Source: Mesorhizobium sp. ES1-4 (GTDB taxonomy: Bacteria > Pseudomonadota > Alphaproteobacteria > Rhizobiales > Rhizobiaceae). Taken from it: a stretch of DNA of 64,000 nucleotides. A program made the position numbers and the translations under genes. This document shows positions 33,839-42,371 of this stretch, one piece after another; position 1 is the stretch's first letter, and each line of letters starts with the position of its first letter. The stretch lies in assembly GCF_020164745.1 (NCBI RefSeq), contig NZ_JAIUGV010000011.1, positions 1-64,000 of the forward strand, in the 5' to 3' direction. The notes under the pieces were generated by a model. The model was not told where the DNA came from, ran no database searches, and was given only the letters and a program-made list of their open reading frames with translations.

Positions 33839-34035
33839 CTAGGCCTTCTTCATCATCTTCTTCATGTGGTGGTGATGATGATGGTGGTGATGATGAGGGC
33901 GAGGGTGGTGGCGATGATGATGATGGTGACGATGCTTTACCATCGGGGCAGCGTCCGCGCTCGTCGCGCCGATACCGGCACCGTGAAAGCGATTGCAGCT
34001 GCAAGCCCGAGGGCCGAGAGGAGGGTCTTCTTCAT
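33839..34035 (-). pseudogene. Histidine-rich small secreted protein with a frameshift in its signal peptide
   Basis: The ATG at 34035 (with AAAGG upstream) opens MKKTLLSALGLAAAIAFT, a signal peptide, but this frame ends at 33937-33939 after 32 residues. The other frame continues with GAGIGATSADAAPMVKH and a tail of about 20 histidines broken by R and P, then MKKMMKKA, stopping at 33839. Joining them needs a one-base change near codon 18. The His-rich tail suggests metal binding. It could be a true frameshift mutation, a sequencing error, or recoding; the near-perfect tail argues for recent damage. Confidence 0.6.
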
Positions 34036-34431
34036 TGGATCGTTTCCTTTTTTTCGCGGGCATATTAAATCGGGTCGATAGCCCGACCGCCGCGCATGGA
34101 ATTACGCTCCAGAATTTTTTCGTCAGTATTTCCCGATTGTAGAATTTGGTTTCTGAACTGTTTCTGGGTAACCGGAGGGCTTGCACCGTTGTCAGGGTGC
34201 TGGCCGAAAGCGGTATCGCCTCTTCTGGCTCAAATCGGCGCGTAGAATCCGCGATAAGCGTCTCCGGGAAACCAGCCAAGGCCTGCTTGGCGGATTTCCT
34301 GTTGATGCCATGGCGTTCTCCGGCAGGCTGGACTTGCCGATTTGCAGGCCGCGCGTGTTTATACATGCGGCATCCAAATCCGCGCCAATCGCATCTGCCG
34401 TGCATCGGGTCTGAACCGTGAGTTTTTCGAT
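34036..34431. other. Intergenic region without a gene
   Basis: This holds the divergent upstream regions of the His-rich gene and of ybaK. I see no open reading frame with protein-like character and no strong hairpin. AT-rich stretches near 34100-34150 could carry the promoter of the minus-strand gene. Confidence 0.5.
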
Positions 34432-34896
34432 ATGAGCCTGGACTCCGTTGTTGCCTTCTTCGCGGCTCACGCGCCTGATGTCGAAGTCATCGTCACGCAA
34501 GCGAGTTCGGCGACGGTGACGCTGGCGGCGGAGGCGCATGGTGTGTTGCCGGCGCAGATCGCCAAGACGATCTGCCTTCGCGTCGGCGAGCGCACCATGC
34601 TGGTGGTGACCAGCGGCATCGCCAGGCTGGACAACCGCAAGTTCAAAGACCAGTTCGGCAGCAAGCCGCGTATGCTCGATGCCGCCGAGGTTGTCGAGGC
34701 AACCAGCCATCCGGTCGGCGGCGTCTGTCCGTTCGGCCTGCCGGCGCCGCTGCCGGTCTACTGCGACGTCTCGCTGCGCGAATTCGCCGAGGTCGTACCC
34801 GCCGCCGGCGCCGCCAATGCCGCTGTCCGGATTGCACCGCAGCGCATGGCCGATCTTACCAGTGCCGAGTGGGTCGACGTGTGCCAAGCCCAGTAG
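34432..34896 (+). CDS. YbaK/EbsC-family aminoacyl-tRNA deacylase
   Basis: The 154-residue protein matches the YbaK/ProX editing family, which removes wrong amino acids from tRNA (for YbaK, Cys from tRNA-Pro). Visible segments are AAEAHGVLPAQIAKTICLRVGER (about 31-53), RLDNRKFKDQFGSKPRMLDAAEV (with the conserved Lys) and GGVCPFGLPAPLPVYCDVSL (about 98-117). The frame is open upstream, but the ATG at 34432 gives the family N-terminus. A tRNA-Pro gene lies 86 bases downstream on the other strand, probably by chance. Confidence 0.88.
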   Translation: MSLDSVVAFFAAHAPDVEVIVTQASSATVTLAAEAHGVLPAQIAKTICLRVGERTMLVVTSGIARLDNRKFKDQFGSKPRMLDAAEVVEATSHPVGGVCPFGLPAPLPVYCDVSLREFAEVVPAAGAANAAVRIAPQRMADLTSAEWVDVCQAQ

Positions 34897-34981
34897 CCGG
34901 AGCTTGAGCCGGGCAAAGCAGGCGATTCGACAATCGGGTGATGCGGCAGAAGGACCTTCGGGGGCAAGTCCTGCTTAATAA

Positions 34982-35058
<77 letters not shown>

Positions 35059-35114
35059 GACCGGTCGCGATGTATCGTGATAACCCGGCTCGGGTCAACC
35101 GGTTTCCGCGATAA

Positions 35115-36383
35115 TTATCTCGCCGCGACGGTGGGTTTGAATGCGGCGGGCAATACCGGCTGCAACAGCCGCTGGTGGCGGTATTCCAGGGCGATGGCGC
35201 CCCAGATCAAGCCGAGCAGCAGGTACATATGGCGCCAGTGGTCGATGTCGATGAAGGTGCCGAGCCCGATATTGCCGATGAAGGCGACGTAGGCGCACAA
35301 CAGGTAGGGCTGCCACGGCCGGTCGCGCAACAGGATGCGGAACCCGGTTGAAATCGTCCAGACGACCAGCGTCAGGAACGAGACGAAGCCGAGCCAACCA
35401 TAATCCATCAGCATCTTCAGCCAGATGTCATGCGTGTCCTCGCCGTAGATCGTGCCGAAGACCAGCGGCCCGATGCCGAACGGATGCTCCATGGCCATCT
35501 GGAAACCGATCGTGTAACGGGCGAAGCGGCCAAGGCGGGCGGTGTCGTAGCTCTGTTCGAGATGGGCGCGGTTGAAAAACATCTCCGCCACGCCAGGCAA
35601 CTGCAAGATGACGATGATGGCGATGGCCAGCAGCGACAGCGCGGCGATGGTCATGATCACCACGCGCAGCCGGAACATGCCGCTGGCGCTCTGCAGGAAC
35701 AGGCAGCCGGTGAGCAGGACGGCCGAGACCGCGAACATGCCCCAGGCGCCGCGCGAGAACGAGAAGAAAATGCCGGCACTGATGACCAGCAGCGGCACAG
35801 CCAGCAGCGGCATGCGTGTGACCGGTCCGGTCAGCAACAGATAGAGCAGGTAGATGCCGGGCAGCACCAGGAACGGGCCGAACACGTTCGGGTCCTGGAA
35901 GGCACCGGCGGCGCGGTCGTATTTGGTGAACATTTCCGCGCCCGGGAAAGCATGGAAATAGCCAGCAATGCCAAGCAGCGACGTCGCTACCGCCGAAACG
36001 ACATAGGCATTGAAGATCAGCCGGTAGAGGCTGGGCTGCGTGGCGGTGACCGATGCGAAGAACACCGCGCTGAAGGCGAGAAACAGTGACACCGCAAGAT
36101 AGAGCGGCGTGTTGGCGAGGTCCGCCATCTGCGTCATCGAGATCATGCCGCCGATGTTCATCGTCACCAGCAGCACCAGCAGCGGCATGGCCGCGCGCGA
36201 AATCCTCAGGCCGAACAAGGCCCAGATGGCGATCAGCGCGGCCATGTAGATTTCGTAAGGCGCCGGCTCGCTGATGACGAAGCCGGATAAAAGAATACCG
36301 AGCACAACCGCGCCCGAGGAAATCAGTGCGATCAGCTTGGCGTTGACCGCCGCGCGCGGCAGATCATGGCTGATCGCGCTCAA
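35115..36383 (-). CDS. O-antigen ligase / Wzy-type polysaccharide polymerase
   Basis: The 422-residue membrane protein has about 11-12 hydrophobic segments and the large periplasmic loop with the Wzy_C (O-antigen ligase) motifs, including FSFSRGAWGM (about 210-219) and the late H-D-I-W-L-K segment (THDIWLKMLMDYGWLG, about 335-350). These proteins polymerise or attach glycan chains at the periplasmic face. It starts at TTG 36383, overlapping the stop of the phosphoglycosyl transferase (TTGA), and is the last gene of the leftward polysaccharide operon. Confidence 0.85.
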   Translation of the reverse strand: MSAISHDLPRAAVNAKLIALISSGAVVLGILLSGFVISEPAPYEIYMAALIAIWALFGLRISRAAMPLLVLLVTMNIGGMISMTQMADLANTPLYLAVSLFLAFSAVFFASVTATQPSLYRLIFNAYVVSAVATSLLGIAGYFHAFPGAEMFTKYDRAAGAFQDPNVFGPFLVLPGIYLLYLLLTGPVTRMPLLAVPLLVISAGIFFSFSRGAWGMFAVSAVLLTGCLFLQSASGMFRLRVVIMTIAALSLLAIAIIVILQLPGVAEMFFNRAHLEQSYDTARLGRFARYTIGFQMAMEHPFGIGPLVFGTIYGEDTHDIWLKMLMDYGWLGFVSFLTLVVWTISTGFRILLRDRPWQPYLLCAYVAFIGNIGLGTFIDIDHWRHMYLLLGLIWGAIALEYRHQRLLQPVLPAAFKPTVAAR

Positions 36384-37915
36384 TAGGCGTTTTCCGTGTT
36401 GAGCAGCCGAATCGGCGTCAGGAACAGGATCCGCAGATCGAACAGCAGCGACCAGTTCTCGATGTAATAGAGGTCGTATTCGGTCCGCATGCGGATCTTT
36501 TCATTGGTGTCCATCTCGCCGCGCCAGCCGTTGATCTGTGCCCAGCCGGTGACGCCGGGCTTGACCTTGTGGCGCGCGAAATAACCGTCGACCACCTCGT
36601 TATAGAGCAGGTTGTGCGACTGCGCGGCAATGGCGTGCGGGCGCGGACCGATGAGCGACAGCGAGCCGAACAGCGAGTTGAAGAATTGCGGCAGTTCGTC
36701 GATCGAGGTCTTGCGGATGAAACGGCCGACGCGGGTGACGCGCGGATCGTTCTTGGTCACCGTCTGCTTGGCCGTCGGATCCGACCTGTCGGTGTACATG
36801 GAACGGAACTTGTAGACCTCGATCACCTCGTTGTTGAAGCCGTGCCGTTTCTGCTTGAACAGAACCGGCCCCTTGCTGTCGAGCTTGATGGCGATTGCAG
36901 TGGCCAGCATCACAGGCGAGAACGCGACGATGCCGATGAGGCTGAAGATGATGTCGAAGGCGCGTTTGGCGACTGAATCCCAGTCGTTGATCGGCTTGTC
37001 GAAGATGTCGAGCATCGGCACCGAACCGATGTAGGAATAGGCGCGCGGACGGAACTGCAACGCATTGGAATGCGCCGACAACCGGATGTCGACCGGCAGC
37101 ACCCATAGTTTCTTCAGCAATTGCAGGACGCGCGATTCGGCGGTCAGCGGCAACGACACGATCAGCATGTCGATACGGGCGATGCGGGCGAATTCGATCA
37201 GTTCCGAAATGGTGCCGAGCTTGGGATAGCCGGCGACGAGGGCCGGCGAACGCTTGTCGCTGCGATCATCGAAGATGCCGCAGATGCGGATGTCGTTGTA
37301 AGGCTGCTTTTCCACCGAGCGGATGAGCGCTTCCGCCGCTTTGCCGCCGCCTACGATGACGGCGCGCCGTTCCATGCTGCCATCGCGCGCCCAGCGCCGG
37401 ATCAGCTTCGACATCACCAGCCTGAGACAGAAGAGGCAGACGAAGGCGACGACGAACCACGTGCCGAGCAGCAGGCGTGAATAGTCTTGCGACATCTTCA
37501 AGGCGAACGCCGTCAACGCCATCAGGGCGAAGGTGCCGGCCCAGACCAGAATGATGCGCCCAAAATTGGCGATCGGCCGCATCAGCGACACCACCTGGTA
37601 GCAATCCGTGACATCGAGCAGCACCACGGCGAGGAACGACGCGGCGGCCATCATCAGCGGGTATTGCCAGGCGAGGTAATTGAAGAACCCGACATAATAG
37701 AAATAGACGCAGAGCCCGGAGACAAACAGCACCGCGAACTCGACCATGCGCAGCACGCCGCTGACCATGATCGGCGACATCGTATCGCGCCGATATTGCG
37801 ACGCCACCTGCCGGGCAACGTCGTTCATGCCGCCAGGCTTGTCGCCGTCGGCGGGGTCGTCGAATTTACGCACCGCCTCCGATGAAAAGCGGCGCGCGGG
37901 ATCAATGTCGTTCAT
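36380..37915 (-). CDS. Undecaprenyl-phosphate glucose phosphotransferase (WcaJ/ExoY-like)
   Basis: This enzyme starts polysaccharide repeat units by putting a hexose-1-phosphate on undecaprenyl phosphate. The 511-residue protein has about four N-terminal helices, a Rossmann-like CoA-binding region (VIVGGGKAAEALIRSV, about 185-200) and the C-terminal sugar transferase domain (KRAFDIIFSLIGIVAFSPVM; GPVLFKQKRHG; YKFRSMYTD; then TSIDELPQFFNSLFGSLSLIGPRP). The frame is open to 37978; the ATG at 37915 is the first that gives a normal start. The next gene overlaps it. Confidence 0.93.
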   Translation of the reverse strand: MNDIDPARRFSSEAVRKFDDPADGDKPGGMNDVARQVASQYRRDTMSPIMVSGVLRMVEFAVLFVSGLCVYFYYVGFFNYLAWQYPLMMAAASFLAVVLLDVTDCYQVVSLMRPIANFGRIILVWAGTFALMALTAFALKMSQDYSRLLLGTWFVVAFVCLFCLRLVMSKLIRRWARDGSMERRAVIVGGGKAAEALIRSVEKQPYNDIRICGIFDDRSDKRSPALVAGYPKLGTISELIEFARIARIDMLIVSLPLTAESRVLQLLKKLWVLPVDIRLSAHSNALQFRPRAYSYIGSVPMLDIFDKPINDWDSVAKRAFDIIFSLIGIVAFSPVMLATAIAIKLDSKGPVLFKQKRHGFNNEVIEVYKFRSMYTDRSDPTAKQTVTKNDPRVTRVGRFIRKTSIDELPQFFNSLFGSLSLIGPRPHAIAAQSHNLLYNEVVDGYFARHKVKPGVTGWAQINGWRGEMDTNEKIRMRTEYDLYYIENWSLLFDLRILFLTPIRLLNTENAY

Positions 37916-38002
37916 GGAACAGTCCGCAAGCTTCCCCGGGGTGATTAGCAAAAGAGAGCTAAGAAACCCTTGAAACAACCTATGGCTTTGGAAGGGCTCG
38001 AG

Positions 38003-39133
38003 CTAACTTTGGAGCGCGGCGAAGTAGGCCTTCTCGATTTCGGCGGCCATGACGTCGGCGCCGAAGCGTGCCCTGAGCGTGGATTCATCGGGCATTAATT
38101 TGCGGTAGGCGGCAAGGTCTCCCAGCGCCTGGCTCATCTTGTCGGCGAGTTCAGTCGGATCTGGCCGGATCAGGGCAGGGGAGTCCGAACCGAAAATCTC
38201 CGGTATGCCACCAACCGACGTCGCGATCATTGGTCTTGCCGCGGCAAGTGCCTCCAGCACGATATAGGGCATGGCTTCGGCGCGCGAAGGAACGACGACG
38301 AGCGCCGCCAGTATAAAGGCCTCCCGGGCCGGCATCGGCGGCAGAAAGCGGACATTGCCTTCAAGCCCGAGGCGTTTCACCTGCGCATGATAGCGGGGCA
38401 GGTCGTCGCCGTCGCCGACCATCACCGCATGCGGCGCGCGACCGAGTCGGGGAGCGGCGGCGGCCAGGGCATCGAGGAAGATGTCAGGGCCCTTGAGGTC
38501 CCGCATCATGCCGATATAGAGCAAATCGGCCGCATCGGCCCTGGCGGTCACCGGCTCGAATTCGGTGTCGCGCAGTCCGTTATAGACCAGCGTGTTCGGG
38601 ATCGGCGGTTCGCCCACCTTCCTGCGATAGGTCCGCCGTTCGTAGTCGGACACGAACAGCAGGCAATCGGTGAAGCGTGCCATGAAGTGCTCGAGGGCGA
38701 AGAACAGCTTTCCGGTGACGGTGTTCTCGTCATAGTGCAGAGAGCCGCCATGCGGCGAATAGAGGCGGGCCACGCGAGACCTTGATACCCGCAACAATGA
38801 GCCGAACAGACGGGCATAGGCGCCACCCTTGGCGCCGTGCCCGTGCAACACGTCCGGCCGCAATTCCTTGATGATCCTGTAGGTGCGCCGGGCCGAGGCG
38901 ATATCGCCCGGGCCGACATGGCGCTGCATCGGCGTGCGATGGATGCCGAGCGCCAGCATGTCCTTCATCTGTCCGAACAGACGCTCCTCGAATTCGCCGC
39001 CTGTGGTCGAGTCGCAGACGATGCCGACCATGTGGCCGGCGGCGACCTGCGCTTCCGTCAGGTCGCGCACGTGCCGGAAAATTCCTCCGACTGGTGAGCG
39101 GAAGCAGTGGACGATCCTGAGCTTGTCCGCCAC
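38003..39133 (-). CDS. Glycosyltransferase family 4
   Basis: The 376-residue protein has the GT4 N-terminal domain (GGIFRHVRDLTEAQVAAGHMVGIV, about 15-38) and the C-terminal donor-binding motif VVVPSRAEAMPYIVLEALAAARPMIATSVGGIPE (about 287-320) with the E-x7-E pattern. It is cytoplasmic and likely extends the lipid-linked repeat unit. It starts 10 bases after the stop of the Wza-like gene. The sugar cannot be predicted. Confidence 0.9.
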   Translation of the reverse strand: MADKLRIVHCFRSPVGGIFRHVRDLTEAQVAAGHMVGIVCDSTTGGEFEERLFGQMKDMLALGIHRTPMQRHVGPGDIASARRTYRIIKELRPDVLHGHGAKGGAYARLFGSLLRVSRSRVARLYSPHGGSLHYDENTVTGKLFFALEHFMARFTDCLLFVSDYERRTYRRKVGEPPIPNTLVYNGLRDTEFEPVTARADAADLLYIGMMRDLKGPDIFLDALAAAAPRLGRAPHAVMVGDGDDLPRYHAQVKRLGLEGNVRFLPPMPAREAFILAALVVVPSRAEAMPYIVLEALAAARPMIATSVGGIPEIFGSDSPALIRPDPTELADKMSQALGDLAAYRKLMPDESTLRARFGADVMAAEIEKAYFAALQS

Positions 39134-39143
39134 GAGGTGTCTG

Positions 39144-39707
39144 TCAGAACAGGCGTTCGCGGACGTAGACGGTGTCTCCCGGCAGCAGCGGATCGGAGGT
39201 GACCACGCGGCCGGTTATCACCTTGCCGTTGATGTCGCGGGTGATGTCGACGCTCTCCTGGTTGGCGCGCGGCGTGAAGCCTCCGGCGATGGCGATGGCC
39301 TTCTGCACCGTCAGGCCGGGCACGTAGGAATACTGGCCGGCGGCCCCCACTTCGCCCATGACGAAGATCGGCCGGTAACGATCGATCTCGACCGAGACGT
39401 CGGGATCGCGCAGATAGCCTTGCCGCAACTTGTCGGCGATCTCCTTCTCCATCTGTTGCGCGGTGTGGCCACGTGCCGGAATGGCGCCGACGAGCGGGAA
39501 GGAGATGTAGCCGGACTGATCAACGCTGTAGCTATTGGTCAGGCCATCCTGCTCGAACACGGTGACGCGGACGCGGTCGCCGGCACCGAGACGGTAGGGC
39601 TGGTCGAGGACCTCGTGAAAGGCGGCCGGGGTCGGCCGGTAGCTGGAGCAGCCGGCGAGCATCGATACGGCAAGCAGTGCGCGAAAGAGGGAAGCAGCGC
39701 TTTTCAT
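39144..39707 (-). CDS. Polysaccharide export lipoprotein (Wza/BexD type)
   Basis: The 187-residue protein has a lipobox (LAGC, lipid-anchored Cys near residue 20) and the Poly_export (PF02563) core, about residues 38-115: YRLGAGDRVRVTVFEQD, SGYISFPLVGAI, LRQGYLRDPDVSVEI. A SLBB-like domain (FVMGEVGAAGQYSYVPGLTVQKAI) follows. It would form part of the outer-membrane export channel. The ATG at 39707 begins the signal peptide; the frame is open to 39755. It heads the leftward operon and faces the Wzz gene. Confidence 0.9.
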   Translation of the reverse strand: MKSAASLFRALLAVSMLAGCSSYRPTPAAFHEVLDQPYRLGAGDRVRVTVFEQDGLTNSYSVDQSGYISFPLVGAIPARGHTAQQMEKEIADKLRQGYLRDPDVSVEIDRYRPIFVMGEVGAAGQYSYVPGLTVQKAIAIAGGFTPRANQESVDITRDINGKVITGRVVTSDPLLPGDTVYVRERLF

Positions 39708-39780
39708 GATCGGAAACGTACCTTCGACTGGCCGCTGCGGCGTCGCAGCAAACATCTGGGATCGGGTTCGTTATCATCCT

Positions 39781-39879
39781 GTTAGGGTTAATGGCCGGTA
39801 AAGGAGCTCGCCGATCGCGCTCGCCAGGCAAGGTTTTGCGATTTTATCGTTTTTCTGTCGCCCTCCAGTAAACCCTAAC
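39781..39879. promoter_or_regulatory. Paired 9-bp inverted repeats between wza- and wzz-type genes
   Basis: GTTAGGGTT (39781-39789) and AACCCTAAC (39871-39879) are perfect reverse complements 81 bases apart, inside the 252-base divergent promoter region, which is AT-rich. Such spaced operators could bind a regulator that bridges them and controls both operons. The regulator is unknown. Confidence 0.5.
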
Positions 39880-39959
39880 GGAAGCTTGCCGTGATCTTAA
39901 CGGCTGAGTTACCATAGTTGTTTACGGTACATTCCGACCCAGTTTCGGAGTAGGGATGC

Positions 39960-42293
39960 ATGTCCGTTCAATCCGCGGCCGCAGACGTCGACGTCGATCT
40001 CAGGCAGCTCTTCGCCAGCCTCGGGCGGAACTGGCTGCGGATTCTGATCTTCGTTCTCGTGGTGACGGGACTTGCCTTCACGGCCGCTTCATTCGCGACC
40101 CGGCACTACAAGGCCCAGACCCAGGTGGAAATCGCTCCGCGCGAATCCGTCTACACCCGTCCGTCCGGCAGCAACAATGACGCCGACAAGCCGATCCTCG
40201 ACGAGCAGGGCGTTGCCACCCAGGTCCAGATAATTTCGTCCAACGAAGTCCTCAAGCAGGTTGCCCAGAAGCTTGGCCTGTCGCGGCGGCCCGAATTCGA
40301 CGAAACGATCAATATGTCGCCCCTGAGCCGCCTGCTGCTCCTGCTTGGATTGAAAAGCGACCCGATGGACGTTCCAATCGACGAACGCGTGCTGAAGAAG
40401 ATGCGCGAGAAGCTCAACGTCTACGGCGTTGAAAAGACTCGCATCATTGCCATCGAGTTCTCGTCGGAGGATCCGAAGCTCGCCGCCGCCGTCCCCGATG
40501 CCATTGCCGCCGCTTATATCGCGGGGCAGGGTGCGGCCAAGAGCGAATCGAACACCGCCGCCGCGGACTTCCTGGCGCCCGAGATCGCCGACCTGTCCAA
40601 GCAGGTCAAGGATGCCGAAGCCAAGGTCGCGGCTTACCGCGCCCAGTCGGGCCTCCTGATGGGCGGTAACAACTCCACCCTGGCCACCCAGCAATTGGCC
40701 GAGCTGTCGACCGAACTGTCACGGGTGCGGGCCAACCGCGCCGCGGCCGAAGGCACCGCCGAGAGCGTGCGCAAGGCGCTGCAGAATGGCGGATCGCTGG
40801 ATTCACTGCCGGAAGTGCTGTCTTCCGATCTGATCCAGCGTTTGCGGGAACGGCAGGTCGAACTGCGCGCCAACATCGCCGATATGTCGACGACGCTGCT
40901 CGACAATCATCCGCGTATTCGCGCCGCCAAATCACAGCTCGCCGATCTCGACGCGCAGATCCGCAGCGAGGCCCAGAAGATCATGAAGGGCCTAGCGATG
41001 CAGGCCGATGCCGCCAAGGCGCGCGAAAGCCAGCTCGTCGCCGACGTCAACACGCTCAAGGCTGCTTCGGCTCAGGCCGGCGAGCAGCAGGTCGGTCTCG
41101 ACGCGCTGCAGCGCGATGCCGCCGCCAAGCGCCAGCAGCTCGAACTTTACCTGACCAATTATCGCGAGGCCGCGTCGCGTCAGGATCGCAACTATGTTCC
41201 GGTCGACGCCCGCATCACCTCGCCGGCCTCGGTGCCGTCAGAGCCATACTTCCCCAAGATCGGGCCGATCGTCGGCGCTGCCGCCGCGGCTTCACTTCTG
41301 CTGGCGACGATATTCACGCTGCTGCGGGAGCTCTTCTCGGGCCGCGCCATGCGCCCGGCCCTGGGCGCGCGGTTTGAACCGATCGACGAGGTGGCGATGC
41401 CGCCCGCCAATCATCAGGAGCCAGCTGCCGGCCCGGAAGTCGCCAACGCGTTCGCCAATCGTGCCGCCGAGACCTCATGGCCTGAACCGCTCTCGGAAAC
41501 ACCGGCGCAGCCGCCGGCTGCCGCCGAGGTCGAGCCCGTGGCCAAAGTGGAGCCTGCCGCCGAACCTGAACCGGTGGCCAAATCCGGACCCGCGGCCGAA
41601 CCTGGACCCGTGGCCGAGCTTGAACCCGTGGCCGAGCCTGAGTCCATGGCTGAGCCGGAGCCCGCCGTGGAGGACCGGCGGCCACGCTCCGTGCTCGGCG
41701 AGATCGACATCGAGAAAGCCGCCGAAAAGCTGATCGCCAGCGGAAGCGCGCGCGCCATATTCGTTTCCCCGGAAGGCGACGAAGCCGCGGCGTCGGCGAT
41801 CCTGGTCGCACGTGAGGTTTCCGACGCCGGCCTGCGCGTCCTGTTGCTCGACCTCACGGCTTCGGGTGCTGCCTCTCGGCCGATGCTGGACAGCGGGCTT
41901 TTCCCCGGGATCACCAATCTGCTGGCGTCGCAAGCGCAGTTCAGCGATGTGATCCATTCCGATCTCTATTCCGACTGCCATGTCATTCCCGTCGGCACCG
42001 CCGATCCGGTCCGTGCCATGCGAGCCGCCGACCGGCTGCCGATCATCATGCAGTCGCTGACAACAGCCTATGATCTGGTGGTGGTCGAATGCGGGCCGGC
42101 CGATGCGCAGGGTATTGGCCGTCTGGGCGGGGAGGCCACCGAGGTGTTCCTGTCCATGCTGGAGCCCGACGACGAGGTGACGCGGGCCGCGGTCAAGCTG
42201 ATCGAGAGCGGCTATCCCGACTTGACGCTGGTGACGCCGCTCGGCCACGAGCCGCCCGGCACTCCGCTGCCGGGTCGACGCTCCGCGGCTTGA
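39960..42293 (+). CDS. Wzz-type chain-length protein fused to a degenerate BY-kinase-like domain
   Basis: This 777-residue inner-membrane protein has helix 1 near residues 25-45, a Wzz/GumC domain with coiled coils (residues 60-420), helix 2 near 435-460, a Pro/Glu/Ala repeat stretch (about 520-570, many EPVA units) and a C-terminal domain of about 190 residues. The last resembles bacterial tyrosine kinases of the Wzc/CpsD type: the P-loop position reads SPEGDEAAAS, where GKT/S is lost; Walker A' reads VLLLDLT and Walker B reads VVVECGP. So it probably no longer binds ATP normally. It likely controls polysaccharide chain length and export. No tyrosine cluster ends the protein. Confidence 0.82.
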   Translation: MSVQSAAADVDVDLRQLFASLGRNWLRILIFVLVVTGLAFTAASFATRHYKAQTQVEIAPRESVYTRPSGSNNDADKPILDEQGVATQVQIISSNEVLKQVAQKLGLSRRPEFDETINMSPLSRLLLLLGLKSDPMDVPIDERVLKKMREKLNVYGVEKTRIIAIEFSSEDPKLAAAVPDAIAAAYIAGQGAAKSESNTAAADFLAPEIADLSKQVKDAEAKVAAYRAQSGLLMGGNNSTLATQQLAELSTELSRVRANRAAAEGTAESVRKALQNGGSLDSLPEVLSSDLIQRLRERQVELRANIADMSTTLLDNHPRIRAAKSQLADLDAQIRSEAQKIMKGLAMQADAAKARESQLVADVNTLKAASAQAGEQQVGLDALQRDAAAKRQQLELYLTNYREAASRQDRNYVPVDARITSPASVPSEPYFPKIGPIVGAAAAASLLLATIFTLLRELFSGRAMRPALGARFEPIDEVAMPPANHQEPAAGPEVANAFANRAAETSWPEPLSETPAQPPAAAEVEPVAKVEPAAEPEPVAKSGPAAEPGPVAELEPVAEPESMAEPEPAVEDRRPRSVLGEIDIEKAAEKLIASGSARAIFVSPEGDEAAASAILVAREVSDAGLRVLLLDLTASGAASRPMLDSGLFPGITNLLASQAQFSDVIHSDLYSDCHVIPVGTADPVRAMRAADRLPIIMQSLTTAYDLVVVECGPADAQGIGRLGGEATEVFLSMLEPDDEVTRAAVKLIESGYPDLTLVTPLGHEPPGTPLPGRRSAA

Positions 42294-42371
42294 AAGAACA
42301 GCTGTTGAGGCCCCATCAGGTCGATCTCAGTTCCACGTCGTCACGCCGAATATGCTGTTGGCGTATTGGGG

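Noticed and set aside
36569..36976. Plus-strand ORF inside the phosphotransferase gene
   Set aside because: It is antisense to a strongly conserved sugar transferase domain and lacks protein-like character.
41500..41680. CRISPR or tandem-repeat array
   Set aside because: The repeats are protein-level Pro/Glu/Val/Ala units in the Wzz gene with variable spacing and no spacers.
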